In this document: piece after piece, positions 7,539 to 16,406 of the stretch | Numbering within the stretch: the first letter of the stretch is position 1 | Layout: each line of letters begins with the position of its first letter | From: Oxalobacteraceae bacterium | GTDB lineage: Bacteria > Pseudomonadota > Gammaproteobacteria > Burkholderiales > Burkholderiaceae_D | Length of the DNA stretch: 39,619 bases | Direction of reading: 5' to 3' | Assembly (NCBI GenBank): GCA_027490255.1 | Contig: JAIXYM010000139.1 | Span: 1-39,619 of the forward strand | Position numbers and translations under genes: made by a program | Notes under the pieces: model-generated | What the model saw: only the letters and a program-made list of their open reading frames with translations | Told to the model about the DNA's origin: nothing | The model's database searches: none

Positions 7539-8432
7539 ATGGACAATTCCGAGCTTATTGAAGCGGCCCTGGAGGCCGCAATTGCAGCCCAAGAAGCCCC
7601 GGAAGGGCCGCCGCGGTTGGCCGCCGCCATTCGCCATTCGGTATTTCCGGGTGGCGCGCGGATTCGCCCCCACCTGACCTTAGCGGTTGCCCAAGCCTGT
7701 GGCGCCGACGATGTCAGTTTGGCGGCAGCTGCCGGCGCGGCCATTGAGTTGATGCACTGTGCGTCACTGGTTCATGATGATTTGCCCTGTTTTGACAATG
7801 CGACCACGCGCCGGGGCCGTCCTTCCGTCTTTGGTGCCTATGGCGAGCGGCTGGCTGTGCTGGCCGGTGATGCGCTGATCGTGACCGCTTTCCAAAGTCT
7901 TGCCGTGGCTGCCTCGAAAAATCCGGATCGCATGGGTCCGTTGATGGGTACAGTGGCCGCCGGCGTTGCTGCGCCCTCGGGCATTGTCGCTGGTCAGGCT
8001 TGGGAGTGTGAGCCTCGAGTGGCGCTCACCGCCTACCAGCGTGCAAAGACAGGGGCCTTGTTTGTAGCAGCCACGGTCGCTGGCGCTCAGGCTGCGGGTG
8101 CCGCATCGGCACCCTGGCGCGCGCTCGGTGAATGGCTAGGCGAGGCGTACCAGGTCGCTGACGATATTCGCGATGTGGCAATGGATTCCGAGCAGCTGGG
8201 CAAGCCGGGTGGACAAGACGCCGCCCTGGGTCGCCCCAGCTCGGCAGCCGAGCTGGGCCTTTCGGGCGCCATTCAGTATTTTGATCAGCTGATTGCCTAT
8301 GCCAGCGCCTCCATTCCAAGCTGCCGCGGTTCAGCGCAGCTGCGCACATTGGTGCGTCAGGAATCCCGCCGACTGGTGCCCGTTGAGCTCACGCGCAAGC
8401 TGGTGCCCAGCGTTACCCGCATTTCAGCCTAG
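7539..8432 (+). CDS. crtE: Geranylgeranyl diphosphate synthase
   Basis: 297 residues, trans-isoprenyl diphosphate synthase family. It makes the C20 GGPP used for carotenoids and for the bacteriochlorophyll tail. Both aspartate-rich motifs are visible: the first is HDDLPCFDNATTRRG (about residues 83-97) and the second is DDIRD near residue 207. FPGGARIRPHL carries the IPP-binding Arg residues. The ATG at 7539 is preceded by TAGGAGA. It is followed two bases later by crtF, so the pair is one transcript, probably running on through bchCXYZ and puf. The family also includes farnesyl diphosphate synthase; crtE is preferred because of the crtF/bch context. Confidence 0.92.
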   Translation: MDNSELIEAALEAAIAAQEAPEGPPRLAAAIRHSVFPGGARIRPHLTLAVAQACGADDVSLAAAAGAAIELMHCASLVHDDLPCFDNATTRRGRPSVFGAYGERLAVLAGDALIVTAFQSLAVAASKNPDRMGPLMGTVAAGVAAPSGIVAGQAWECEPRVALTAYQRAKTGALFVAATVAGAQAAGAASAPWRALGEWLGEAYQVADDIRDVAMDSEQLGKPGGQDAALGRPSSAAELGLSGAIQYFDQLIAYASASIPSCRGSAQLRTLVRQESRRLVPVELTRKLVPSVTRISA

Positions 8433-8434
8433 CG

Positions 8435-9583
8435 ATGACGACAGCTGCGCTCTCCTGGTCAGACTGGCTGCTCGGTTGGCGCGACCGCCTGCTGGCCAAT
8501 CCTGCGTTTCATCGTTTCGCGTCTGGCTTCCTGCTTACGCGCCCGATCGCCCATCGCCACGCGCGCGAAGTATTCGATCTGGTCGCGGGCTTTGTTTATT
8601 CCCAAGTGCTGGCTGCCTGTGTACAGCTCGACCTCTTTAAAAAACTCGCACAGGGACCGCAAAGCATCAGTGCGCTGGCGCGCCAATTTGATATGTCGAT
8701 TGAGGCCGCGGAGCGCTTGTTGGCGGCGGCGCAGTCCCTTCGGCTGGTCGAAAAACGCGGCCTGACGCCAGCCGGTGAGCAGCGCTATGGCCTAGGCATG
8801 CTCGGTGCCCCGTTGGTTGATAACGAAGCAGTGATCGCCATGGTCCGTCATCACGCCACGCTCTATGCCGATCTGACCGATCCGGTGGCGCTGCTGCGCG
8901 GCCGGGTGCGGCCTTCACTCTCTGAGTATTACCCCTACACCGCAGACGCAGCCAAGGCCCATGCCGCTGAGATCGCTCCGGAAAAAGTCGCTAATTATTC
9001 TGCGCTGATGTCGGCTTCACAGCCGCTGGTGGCGGCTGAAATTCTCGATGCTTTCTCATTTGCCCCACATCGTCATTTGCTGGATGTGGGTGGCGGCGAG
9101 GGTCGCTTCCTGGTCAGCGTTGCCGAGCGCGCGCCGCATCTGAAACTGACGCTGTTTGATTTGCCGCCCGTGGCGGCCAATGCCCGCGCGCGTTTCCAGA
9201 ACGCTGGGATTGCTGATCGTGCCCAAGCCGTCGGCGGGAATTTTCTGGCTGAGGCGTTGCCGACCGGCGCCGACATCGTCTCCTTGGTTCGCATCATTCA
9301 TGACCATGATGATGAGCGCGCGCTGACGATTCTGAAGGCCATTCGAAGTGCGCTTCCAACCGGCGGCACTCTCGTACTGGCTGAGCCCATGTCGGGCACC
9401 CCGGGTGCCGAAGCCATGGGCGATGCCTACTTCGGCTTCTATTTGCTGGCTATGGGCCGCGGGCAAGCCCGCACCGCCGAACAGCTGAGCGCGCTGCTGC
9501 GATCTTCCGGTTTTGACAACATCCGGCTCTTGCCCACTCGAATACCGCTTCAGGTCAGGTTACTGACCGCTCGGGCTGTCTAA
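8435..9583 (+). CDS. crtF: Hydroxyneurosporene/demethylspheroidene O-methyltransferase
   Basis: 382 residues, class I SAM-dependent O-methyltransferase of the plant-like dimerising type. An N-terminal winged-helix dimerisation part (AACVQLDLFKKLAQGPQSI and the following helices) precedes the SAM fold. The glycine motif LLDVGGGEGRFL is at about residues 213-224, and RIIHDHDDE carries the catalytic His region. It methylates the C1-hydroxyl introduced by CrtC to give 1-methoxy carotenoids of the spheroidene/spirilloxanthin pathways. Start ATG at 8435 lies two bases after the crtE stop with only a weak ribosome-binding site, suggesting translational coupling. bchC follows but has its own operators. 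Confidence 0.93.
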   Translation: MTTAALSWSDWLLGWRDRLLANPAFHRFASGFLLTRPIAHRHAREVFDLVAGFVYSQVLAACVQLDLFKKLAQGPQSISALARQFDMSIEAAERLLAAAQSLRLVEKRGLTPAGEQRYGLGMLGAPLVDNEAVIAMVRHHATLYADLTDPVALLRGRVRPSLSEYYPYTADAAKAHAAEIAPEKVANYSALMSASQPLVAAEILDAFSFAPHRHLLDVGGGEGRFLVSVAERAPHLKLTLFDLPPVAANARARFQNAGIADRAQAVGGNFLAEALPTGADIVSLVRIIHDHDDERALTILKAIRSALPTGGTLVLAEPMSGTPGAEAMGDAYFGFYLLAMGRGQARTAEQLSALLRSSGFDNIRLLPTRIPLQVRLLTARAV

Positions 9584-9592
9584 GCCCATAAA

Positions 9593-9636
9593 TGTAAATA
9601 TTACTTGACACAATTAAGCGTCAGCATAAAATGACA
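9593..9636 (+). promoter_or_regulatory. bchC promoter with paired PpsR/CrtJ-type operators
   Basis: TGT-N12-ACA (9593-9610, perfect) then 8 bp then CGT-N12-ACA (9619-9636, one mismatch; its inner GTCA...TGAC arms are intact). A sigma70-type promoter overlaps both: TTGACA (9605-9610), 16 bp, TAAAAT (9627-9632). This is the arrangement known for the bchC promoter in Rhodobacter. Transcription would begin near 9640, leaving a leader of about 140 nt before bchC. Confidence 0.85.
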
Positions 9637-9779
9637 CAATACCCCTAAAGGCTCTGCCTACTTGGGGGGCAAGCGAGACGACCCGAGAAGAGGTCGTTCC
9701 CAACATATAACGCCGGGTTTTCCATGAATAGCCTGCAACGAGACAAAAACTCGCAAAGCGGTTGCCCAAGGGGTGCGGC

Positions 9780-10718
9780 ATGAATGCGCACGCCGTCGTC
9801 GTCGAGGAACCCAATCAGTTGCGTGTGCGCGAGCTAGCGCTCGTTGAACCCACTGAGAACGATCTGGTCGTCGATATCTGTTGGAGTGGCATTTCCACGG
9901 GAACTGAAAAATTGCTCTGGTCGGGCCGCATGCCGATGTTTCCTGGCATGGGCTATCCACTCGTACCCGGCTATGAGTCTGTCGGGCGCGTTGCGCACGC
10001 AGGACGCAGTACGAAATTCGAGATAGGTGAAATGGTCTTCGTGCCAGGTGCCGCCTGTTTTGGTGAGGTAAAGGGTTTGTTCGGTGGTGCCGCATCGCGC
10101 GTGGTGATTCCTGCCCTGCGCGCCATGCGTATCTCTGAGGAATTGGGCGAGCGCGGCACGCTGTTTGCGCTGGCAGCGACTGCCTACCATGCCTATCCAT
10201 CGCCGATCGAGAGTCTGCCTGAGCTCATCATTGGTCATGGTGTGCTGGGGCGCATGATTGCGCGACTGGCCGTGATCGCCGGGGGTAAACCCGTTGTCTG
10301 GGATACCAACCCCGACCGCCGGGGTGGCGCCATGGGTTATGAAGTGATTGATCCTTCGGAAGACAAGAACTCGAAATATCGCAATATTTGTGACGTCAGT
10401 GGCGATCCCAAAATCCTTGATTCACTGATAGCGCGCGGCGCTGCCGGATGTGAAATCGTGCTCGCCGGTTTTTACGACCAGCCCCTGTCGTTCTCATTCG
10501 CGCCCGCCTTTCTGCGCGAAGCAAAAATTCGCGTTGCCGCCCAATGGAAGCCAGCTGATCTGGTCACCGTCCGTGATCTCGCGGAATCGGGTCGATTGTC
10601 GCTGGATGACCTGATTACCCACCGTAGTACCCCCGATAACGCCGATGCCGCTTACCGAACTGCATTCAGCGACCCCACGTGCTTAAAGATGATCCTCGAT
10701 TGGAGACAAGCGAAATGA
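9780..10718 (+). CDS. bchC: Bacteriochlorophyllide a dehydrogenase (3-hydroxyethyl oxidising)
   Basis: 312 residues, zinc-type alcohol dehydrogenase/MDR fold. It oxidises the 3-hydroxyethyl group to acetyl in the last steps of bacteriochlorophyllide a synthesis. The N-terminal GroES-like half contains SGISTGTEKLLWSG and VPGYESVGRV; the cofactor half contains IIGHGVLGRMIARL (dinucleotide-binding glycines) and WDTNPDRR, whose Asp/Arg pattern bears on NAD(P) choice. The ATG at 9780 is chosen because AAGGGG lies 6 bases upstream; a TTG at 9762 is less likely. The stop overlaps the bchX start (ATGA). Controlled by the PpsR-type promoter at 9593-9636. Confidence 0.94.
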   Translation: MNAHAVVVEEPNQLRVRELALVEPTENDLVVDICWSGISTGTEKLLWSGRMPMFPGMGYPLVPGYESVGRVAHAGRSTKFEIGEMVFVPGAACFGEVKGLFGGAASRVVIPALRAMRISEELGERGTLFALAATAYHAYPSPIESLPELIIGHGVLGRMIARLAVIAGGKPVVWDTNPDRRGGAMGYEVIDPSEDKNSKYRNICDVSGDPKILDSLIARGAAGCEIVLAGFYDQPLSFSFAPAFLREAKIRVAAQWKPADLVTVRDLAESGRLSLDDLITHRSTPDNADAAYRTAFSDPTCLKMILDWRQAK

Positions 10719-11731
10719 GCAAGCCACAAGACCACCAGGCTGCACCTGTGCATTTCATGCAAAAAGAGCGTCTGCGCGCCGAGGCTGCTATCGATCCGGA
10801 TCCGGCGCCGACCGGTGAGCCGACCAAAGAAACTCAGATCATCGCCATTTACGGCAAGGGTGGTATCGGCAAGAGCTTCACGCTCGCCAATCTCTCTTAC
10901 ATGATGGCGCAGCAGGGCAAGAAAGTTTTGCTGATTGGTTGTGATCCAAAAAGCGATACGACCTCGTTGCTGTTCGGCGGCAAAGCCTGCCCGACCATCA
11001 TTGAAACTTCATCAAAGAAAAAACTCGCCGGCGAGCCCGTATCGATCGGCGATGTCTGCTTCAAGCGCGATGGCGTCTATGCGATGGAACTTGGCGGACC
11101 GGAAGTTGGTCGCGGCTGTGGTGGTCGCGGCATCATTCACGGCTTCGAGTTGCTTGAAAAACTGGGCTTCCATGAGTGGGGCTTTGATTACGTCTTGCTC
11201 GATTTCCTCGGCGATGTGGTGTGCGGTGGTTTTGGTTTGCCGATCGCACGCGATATGTGTCAGAAGGTGATTGTGGTTGGTAGTAATGATTTGCAGTCGC
11301 TGTACGTCGCGAATAACGTTTGCTCAGCAGTGGAATATTTCCGCAAGCTCGGCGGCAATGTCGGCGTGGCCGGCATGGTCATCAACAAGGATGACGGCAC
11401 CGGCGAAGCGCAAGCGTTTGCCAAACATGCCGGCATACCGGTGCTCTCCGCGATTCCTGCGAATGAAGATATCCGCCGCAAGAGCGCCAGCTACGAAATC
11501 ATCGGCCGTCCCGAAAGTCAGTGGGGCGCGCTGTTTGCCGAACTCGCACAAAACGTCGCTGATGCACCGCCAGTACGACCCAAGCCGATGTCGCAAGACG
11601 AATTGCTTGGATTGTTCTCTGCCGAGCACACCGGTCGTGATGTCGTCCTTGAACCTGCCACCGTTGCAGACATGGTGGGCAAGAGCGAGACCATCAAGAA
11701 AACCCTCGAAGTTGTGTACGACGAAGTCTAA
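10715..11731 (+). CDS. bchX: Chlorophyllide a reductase iron protein subunit X
   Basis: 338 residues, nitrogenase iron-protein family. BchX dimer passes electrons from ferredoxin to BchYZ using ATP, reducing ring B of chlorophyllide a to give the bacteriochlorin. P-loop YGKGGIGKS is near residue 48; the [4Fe-4S] cysteines are in GRGCGGRG and DVVCGGFGLP, as in NifH/BchL. An N-terminal extension of ~40 residues before the P-loop is typical of BchX and not of BchL. Start ATG 10715 overlaps the bchC stop by four bases and has TGGAGA upstream. bchY follows after 11 bp. Confidence 0.95.
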   Translation: MSKPQDHQAAPVHFMQKERLRAEAAIDPDPAPTGEPTKETQIIAIYGKGGIGKSFTLANLSYMMAQQGKKVLLIGCDPKSDTTSLLFGGKACPTIIETSSKKKLAGEPVSIGDVCFKRDGVYAMELGGPEVGRGCGGRGIIHGFELLEKLGFHEWGFDYVLLDFLGDVVCGGFGLPIARDMCQKVIVVGSNDLQSLYVANNVCSAVEYFRKLGGNVGVAGMVINKDDGTGEAQAFAKHAGIPVLSAIPANEDIRRKSASYEIIGRPESQWGALFAELAQNVADAPPVRPKPMSQDELLGLFSAEHTGRDVVLEPATVADMVGKSETIKKTLEVVYDEV

Positions 11732-11742
11732 GGACAAGCGCC

Positions 11743-13269
11743 ATGAGCCATCCTGTGATTCCGATTGTTGCCAACCCTGAAGCCCTTAAGGCGGATGGTC
11801 TCGGCTGCCACTCCGGCAAAGATCAGCTGGATGCCGCTGCACGTGCAGCAGGCAAGAGTGAAACACTGGATCAGTACGCACAAGATTATCCGAAAGGGCC
11901 GCATGATCAGCCGCAGAGCATGTGCCCTGCGTTCGGTTCCTTGCGTGTTGGTTTGCGCATGCGTCGTACGGCGACCATTCTCTCGGGCTCGGCTTGCTGC
12001 GTTTACGGACTGACCTTCACTTCGCATTTTTATGGCGCACGCAGAAGCGTGGGCTACGTACCTTTCGATTCCGAATCGCTCGTCACAGGCAAACTGTTCG
12101 AAGACATTCGCGACGCAGTACACAAAGAAGCCAATCCGGATTTGTATGACGCCATCGTCATCATCAATCTCTGCGTTCCAACAGCCAGCGGTGTGCCGCT
12201 GCAAATCCTACCCAAAGAAATCAACGGTGTTCGCATCATCGGTATTGATGTACCCGGATTTGGTGTGCCAACGCACGCCGAAGCCAAAGACGTACTCGCC
12301 GGTGCAATGCTGCGTTATGCGCGCAACGAAGCCGGTGCCGGTCCGGTTGCCGCGCCTCGCAACGGCAAGAGCGATAAACCCACGATCACACTGATCGGCG
12401 AAATGTTCCCGGCTGATCCGGTCACCATCGGGATGATGCTCGAGCCCATGGGCTTGGCTGCTGGTCCTGTGGTGCCGACACGCGAGTGGCGCGAACTCTA
12501 TGCCGCACTGGATTGCGCTGCTGTCGCTGCGATTCATCCTTTCTATACGGCGAGCGTGCGTGAATTTGAAGCGGCAGGTCGTCAAGTGATTGGCTCGGCA
12601 CCTGTTGGTCATGATGGCACCGAAGCCTGGCTGCAAGCGATAGGCAATAGCTGCAATATCGGTCAGGCACAAATTGATGCAGCAAAAAATCGCATGTTGC
12701 CCGCAGTACGTGCTGCACTCGCAGCCAAGCCGGTCAAAGGTCGCATCACACTGTCGGGTTATGAAGGTTCCGAACTGCTGGTCGCACGTCTGCTGGTCGA
12801 GAGTGGCGCCGATCTGCGTTATGTCGGCACTGCCTGCCCGAAAACTATCCATAGCGCAGCCGATCTGGAATGGCTCAATGCGCGCGGCGTGCATGTGCAA
12901 TATCGCGCGTCGCTGGAACAAGACATCGCAGCAGTGCATGAATTCAAACCGGATCTCGCGATTGGCACCACACCCGTGGTGCAGGCCGCGAAAGAAATGT
13001 CGATTCCCGGCCTGTATTTCACCAACCTGATATCCGCGCGTCCTTTGATGGGCCCTGCGGGAGCTGGCTCGCTCGCCGCGGTGGTGAATGCCGCGATTGG
13101 TAACAAAGCCCGCATGGATGACATGAAATCTTTCTTTGGCGGTACCGGCATAGGCGACAGCGCCGGTGTCTGGGAAGGCAAGCCGCAAGAACGCCCCGAG
13201 TTTCGCACCGAGACGCGTCGCCGCCTTGAAAAGGCAGCGAAGAAGCGCAAAGCCGAGGAGATGATCTGA
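11743..13269 (+). CDS. bchY: Chlorophyllide a reductase subunit Y
   Basis: 508 residues, within the BchY size range; nitrogenase MoFe-like superfamily. With BchZ it forms the catalytic heterotetramer of chlorophyllide a oxidoreductase. Conserved Cys-bearing segments near the N-terminus are [21 protein letters not shown] and [11 protein letters not shown], which supply cluster ligands; another Cys is in [10 protein letters not shown]. The C-terminus is basic ([15 protein letters not shown]). A ribosome-binding AAGGA lies before the ATG. The stop and the bchZ start share one base (TGATG), so the two subunits are translationally coupled. Confidence 0.95.
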   Translation: MSHPVIPIVANPEALKADGLGCHSGKDQLDAAARAAGKSETLDQYAQDYPKGPHDQPQSMCPAFGSLRVGLRMRRTATILSGSACCVYGLTFTSHFYGARRSVGYVPFDSESLVTGKLFEDIRDAVHKEANPDLYDAIVIINLCVPTASGVPLQILPKEINGVRIIGIDVPGFGVPTHAEAKDVLAGAMLRYARNEAGAGPVAAPRNGKSDKPTITLIGEMFPADPVTIGMMLEPMGLAAGPVVPTREWRELYAALDCAAVAAIHPFYTASVREFEAAGRQVIGSAPVGHDGTEAWLQAIGNSCNIGQAQIDAAKNRMLPAVRAALAAKPVKGRITLSGYEGSELLVARLLVESGADLRYVGTACPKTIHSAADLEWLNARGVHVQYRASLEQDIAAVHEFKPDLAIGTTPVVQAAKEMSIPGLYFTNLISARPLMGPAGAGSLAAVVNAAIGNKARMDDMKSFFGGTGIGDSAGVWEGKPQERPEFRTETRRRLEKAAKKRKAEEMI

Positions 13270-14741
13270 TGTACGTCATCGACCACGACAGAGCAGGCGG
13301 TTATTGGGGCGCGGTGTATGTATTCACCGCGATCAAAGGATTGCAAGTCATTATCGACGGCCCGGTTGGTTGCGAAAACCTGCCGGTGACTTCCGTTCTG
13401 CATTACAGCGATGCCTTGCCACCGCATGAACTACCGATCGTGGTTACCGGTCTGGCGGAAGAACAACTCGGTCGCGAAGGCACCGAAGGTTCGATGAAGC
13501 GTGCGCATGCAACGCTGGATCCGGATTTGCCCGCTGTTGTCGTCACCGGCTCAATTGCCGAAATGATCGGTGGTGGTGTCACACCTGAAGGCACCAACAT
13601 CCTGCGCTTTTTGCCGCGCACGATTGATGAAGACCAGTGGCAGTGCGCCAACCGCGCGATGCTTTGGCTATGGAATGAATACGGCATGCGTCATGTGCCG
13701 GCTCGCAAACCTTTTGCCGAGCGTGCACCGGACGAAAAACCGCGCGTCAATATCATCGGCCCCAGCTACGGCACTTTCAACATGCCCAGCGACTTGGCCG
13801 AGATTCGTCGTCTAGTTCAAGGCATCGGTGCTGAAGTCAACATGGTTTTCCCGCTCGGTAGTCACCTCGCCGATGTATCGCGTTTGGTCGAAGCCGATGT
13901 GAACATTTGTATGTACCGCGAGTTCGGTCGCTTGTTGTGTGAGGCGTTGGATCGGCCTTATTTGCAGGCGCCGATTGGCCTGCACAGCACCACCAAATTT
14001 TTACGCAAGCTGGGTGAGTTGCTTAATCTCGATCCCGAGCCCTTCATCGAGCGTGAGAAGCACACAACCATCAAGCCTGTCTGGGATCTGTGGCGCTCAG
14101 TGACACAGGATTTTTTTGGTACCGCCACCTTTGCCGTGGTAGCCAATGAAACCTATGCGCGCGGGCTAAGACATTTCCTTGAAGATGAAATGGGCCTGCC
14201 CTGCAATTTTGCCGTCGCGCGCAAGCCGGGCGAAAAAACCGATAACGAAACCGTGCGTCAACTGGTGCGTGAAAAACCGCCGCTGATCATGTACGGCAGC
14301 TACAACGAGCGTATGTATCTGGCCGAAGCCGGTGGCTCGTCGCCAATGAAGCCGTCCTTCATACCCGCGTCGTTTCCCGGCGCGATCATTCGTCGTCATA
14401 CCGGTACACCCTTCATGGGCTACGCGGGTGCGACTTATCTGATTCAGGAATTTTGCAACTGCCTCTTTGATGCGCTGTTTCACATCCTGCCGCTGGGCAC
14501 CGACATGGACAAGGTCGACGCAACGCTGGCAAAGAGCGATCAAAACACCGCGTGGGATGACGATGCACGCGATCTGTTGAATGACATGGTTGCTGCCGAG
14601 CCGGTACTGGTTCAGATCTCAGTGGCCAAACGTTTGCGAGACCGCGCCGAGCGCGATGCGCGACGTGCTGGTGAAGACAGTGTTTCTGTGCAGAGAGTTG
14701 CGCAAGCGCGTGATGCGATGCGCGTTGGCGAGCCAGCGTGA
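13269..14741 (+). CDS. bchZ: Chlorophyllide a reductase subunit Z
   Basis: 490 residues, the second MoFe-like subunit of chlorophyllide a reductase. It begins [19 protein letters not shown], typical of BchZ, with the cluster-ligand region [19 protein letters not shown] (here [15 protein letters not shown]) at about residues 34-48. The C-terminal region holds [15 protein letters not shown] and a predicted helical tail ([23 protein letters not shown]), a common end in BchZ where the protein approaches BchY. It overlaps bchY by one base and is followed by pufB after 108 bp, the usual bchZ-puf superoperon. Confidence 0.95.
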   Translation: MYVIDHDRAGGYWGAVYVFTAIKGLQVIIDGPVGCENLPVTSVLHYSDALPPHELPIVVTGLAEEQLGREGTEGSMKRAHATLDPDLPAVVVTGSIAEMIGGGVTPEGTNILRFLPRTIDEDQWQCANRAMLWLWNEYGMRHVPARKPFAERAPDEKPRVNIIGPSYGTFNMPSDLAEIRRLVQGIGAEVNMVFPLGSHLADVSRLVEADVNICMYREFGRLLCEALDRPYLQAPIGLHSTTKFLRKLGELLNLDPEPFIEREKHTTIKPVWDLWRSVTQDFFGTATFAVVANETYARGLRHFLEDEMGLPCNFAVARKPGEKTDNETVRQLVREKPPLIMYGSYNERMYLAEAGGSSPMKPSFIPASFPGAIIRRHTGTPFMGYAGATYLIQEFCNCLFDALFHILPLGTDMDKVDATLAKSDQNTAWDDDARDLLNDMVAAEPVLVQISVAKRLRDRAERDARRAGEDSVSVQRVAQARDAMRVGEPA

Positions 14742-14817
14742 TTTCGCAGAATCGCATGAAAAGAATGTCGTGGCAGTTCGCCGCGGACGCCCGGGGTTGC
14801 GGGGCTTTACGCACCAA

Positions 14818-14831
14818 TAGCTGCAAAGCTA
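14818..14831 (+). other. Small hairpin before the pufB ribosome-binding site
   Basis: TAGCT-GCAA-AGCTA: a 5-bp stem closed by a GNRA-type tetraloop, lying just before the GAAGGAG ribosome-binding site of pufB. In purple bacteria puf mRNAs are processed into segments with stable 5' structures; this could be such a structure, by inference. The rest of the 108-bp bchZ-pufB gap holds no pufQ-like gene and no TGT-N12-ACA site. Confidence 0.35.
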
Positions 14832-14849
14832 ATTTGAAGGAGCGTACTC

Positions 14850-14996
14850 ATGGCTGAAAGGAAAAGCATCTCCGGGATGACCGATGAGGAGGCTCAGGAA
14901 TTCCATGCGTATTACATGCAAGGCATGGTGGGTTTCACGGCAGTCGCTGTGATCGCTCACATCCTCGTATGGGCATGGCGTCCCTGGATCACCTGA
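14850..14996 (+). CDS. pufB: Light-harvesting 1 beta polypeptide
   Basis: 48 residues, translated directly from the sequence. It has the LH1 beta pattern: a polar N-terminus with the family motif [10 protein letters not shown] (residues 10-19), one membrane span (about 22-43), the bacteriochlorophyll-ligating His37 in [13 protein letters not shown], and the C-terminal WRPW aromatic motif that hydrogen-bonds pigment. GAAGGAG precedes the ATG at 14850. It opens the puf operon. Unusually, the next gene 32 bp downstream is not pufA but an unidentified membrane protein. Confidence 0.95.
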   Translation: MAERKSISGMTDEEAQEFHAYYMQGMVGFTAVAVIAHILVWAWRPWIT

Positions 14997-15028
14997 TCTC
15001 GGATAGACGATAACTAAGGAATACTGCT

Positions 15029-15250
15029 ATGGCACATACACATCTGAACACCGAGAAGCACCTGAAAGATCACAACCTGACCTTCTTGATGGTTTTCGCG
15101 TTGGGCTTTCTGATCGTTTTAAGCATCGCCATCGTCGGCACATTGACGGGCATGCCTTGGCGAAGTTGGTTACCTGGCGCGGAAAGTTGTAAATCGCTGT
15201 TCGGTGGCGTACAGGCCGCAGTGTATTCATTCATGTCACACACACTATAG
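15029..15250 (+). CDS. Unidentified single-span membrane protein between pufB and pufA
   Basis: 73 residues. The N-terminus is polar and His-rich (His at 3, 5, 11 and 15); one membrane span covers about residues 17-41; then come [11 protein letters not shown] (43-53), a Cys54, and an amphipathic C-terminal segment ending in FMSHTL. The PWRSW piece recalls the WRPW end of LH1 beta, but there is no His in the span to bind bacteriochlorophyll, so it is not an ordinary alpha or beta antenna subunit. AAGGA lies 8 bases before the ATG, and the stop is 11 bases before pufA, so it is surely translated with the antenna genes. PufX and protein W lie elsewhere or differ in sequence; PufQ has similar size but normally precedes pufB. 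Function unknown; an RC-LH1 subunit or assembly factor is the leading inference. Confidence 0.85.
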   Translation: MAHTHLNTEKHLKDHNLTFLMVFALGFLIVLSIAIVGTLTGMPWRSWLPGAESCKSLFGGVQAAVYSFMSHTL

Positions 15251-15261
15251 GAGTAGGAACC

Positions 15262-15444
15262 ATGTGGAGAATATGGCGCCTTTACGATCCTCTCAGAGCC
15301 ATGGTGGTTCAAGGGATCTTCTTGTTCGGACTCGCAGCGATGATTCATCTCATTCTGCTTTCGACGAACAAATTCAACTGGCTCGATGGAGTAAAAGCGG
15401 CACCGACGGCGCAAAACGCACCGATGCCTGGACCATCGTCCTAA
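15262..15444 (+). CDS. pufA: Light-harvesting 1 alpha polypeptide
   Basis: 60 residues. It begins [18 protein letters not shown], the classic LH1 alpha N-terminus, with one membrane span and the bacteriochlorophyll-ligating His29 in [11 protein letters not shown], followed by NKFNWLDG whose Trp tunes pigment absorption. The C-terminal tail is Ala/Pro-rich. AGGAG and a second purine run (TAGGAACC) precede the ATG; the AGGAG overlaps the stop of the preceding small gene, so their translation is linked. Two hairpins lie between it and pufL. Confidence 0.96.
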   Translation: MWRIWRLYDPLRAMVVQGIFLFGLAAMIHLILLSTNKFNWLDGVKAAPTAQNAPMPGPSS

Positions 15445-15446
15445 AT

Positions 15447-15502
15447 CCACTTTCACAGTGGTGGGGCAGGCAGGTACGGCGAAATGCCGTTGCAGCCTGC
15501 CC
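15447..15502 (+). other. pufA-pufL intercistronic mRNA hairpins
   Basis: A small stem CCACT/AGTGG (15447-15451 with 15457-15461) is followed by a large one: GGGCAGGC (15464-15471) pairs with GCCTGCCC (15495-15502), enclosing an inner CGGC/GCCG stem (15477-15480 with 15486-15489). Stable hairpins at this position are established in Rhodobacter, where they protect the pufBA segment from 3' decay so antenna polypeptides outnumber reaction-centre subunits. No T-run follows, so a stabiliser is favoured over a terminator. Confidence 0.75.
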
Positions 15503-15557
15503 TCAATACAGAATTTACCGGGGATGACTGTGTGCATTCCTGCAGGAGGGCTCGATA

Positions 15558-16385
15558 ATGGCCATGCTGAGTTTTGAAAAAAAATATCGTGTACGTGGAG
15601 GCACCCTGATAGGGGGTGATCTCTTCGATTTCTGGATCGGTCCCTTTTATGTGGGCTTTTTCGGTGTCACCACAATCTTCTTCTCCTTCCTCGGAACGGC
15701 GTTGATTCTCTGGGGTGCATCGCAGGGCCCAACATGGAATATCTGGCAGATTAATATCGCGCCGCCGGATCTCAAGTACGGCTTACGTATGGCACCCTTG
15801 ATGGAGGGCGGCCTGTGGCAGCTCATCACGGTCTGCGCAATCGGCGCCTTCGGCTCCTGGGCGATGCGCGAAGTCGAAATTTGTCGCAAGCTCGGTATGG
15901 GCTATCACGTACCAGCTGCCTTCTCAGTCGCGATATTTGCCTACGTCACACTTGAAGTCATTCGCCCCATCCTCATGGGTGGCTGGGGTCATGCCTTCCC
16001 TTACGGTATTTTTAGTCACCTCGACTGGGTATCGAACGTCGGCTACCAGTATCTGCACTTCCACTACAACCCAGCTCACATGCTGGCAATTACCTTCTTC
16101 TTCACGACGACGCTTGCCTTGTCGATGCACGGCGGTTTGGTGCTCTCGTCGACCAACCCAGGCAAGGGCGAAGTGGTTAAAACGCCGGAACATGAAGATA
16201 CCTATTTCCGTGATTTGGTCGGTTACTCGGTCGGTACGCTAGGCATTCACCGACTCGGTTTATTCCTTGCTCTTGCAGCGGTGTTGTTCTCCGCACTATG
16301 TATTGTGATATCGGGGCCGTTCTGGAGCCGTGGATGGCCGGAATGGTGGAACTGGTGGCTGAACATGCCCATCTGGAACCGATAA
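15558..16385 (+). CDS. pufL: Photosynthetic reaction centre L subunit
   Basis: 275 residues, the normal length. It has the RC-L N-terminus [33 protein letters not shown] and five membrane helices. Ligand residues are recognisable: the His in [17 protein letters not shown] (special-pair and accessory BChl region), the later Fe/quinone-site His residues in [11 protein letters not shown] and [15 protein letters not shown] and M form the transmembrane core holding BChl, BPhe, quinones and Fe. AGGAGG precedes the ATG at 15558. pufM follows after 21 bp. Confidence 0.97.
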   Translation: MAMLSFEKKYRVRGGTLIGGDLFDFWIGPFYVGFFGVTTIFFSFLGTALILWGASQGPTWNIWQINIAPPDLKYGLRMAPLMEGGLWQLITVCAIGAFGSWAMREVEICRKLGMGYHVPAAFSVAIFAYVTLEVIRPILMGGWGHAFPYGIFSHLDWVSNVGYQYLHFHYNPAHMLAITFFFTTTLALSMHGGLVLSSTNPGKGEVVKTPEHEDTYFRDLVGYSVGTLGIHRLGLFLALAAVLFSALCIVISGPFWSRGWPEWWNWWLNMPIWNR

Positions 16386-16406
16386 AGAAAGCGACAGGAG
16401 ACCACG

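Noticed and set aside
12208..13188. A 326-residue minus-strand frame opposite bchY
   Set aside because: Antisense to a clearly coding gene; its sequence is rich in Arg, His, Cys and has no family features.
14742..14849. A pufQ gene before pufB
   Set aside because: The gap is 108 bp and contains no suitable reading frame; a longer frame at 14581-14820 is a shadow of the end of bchZ.
15204..15527. A 107-residue plus-strand frame across pufA
   Set aside because: It is pufA and its spacer read in another frame; its composition (His, Ser, Arg) is unlike a real membrane or soluble protein.
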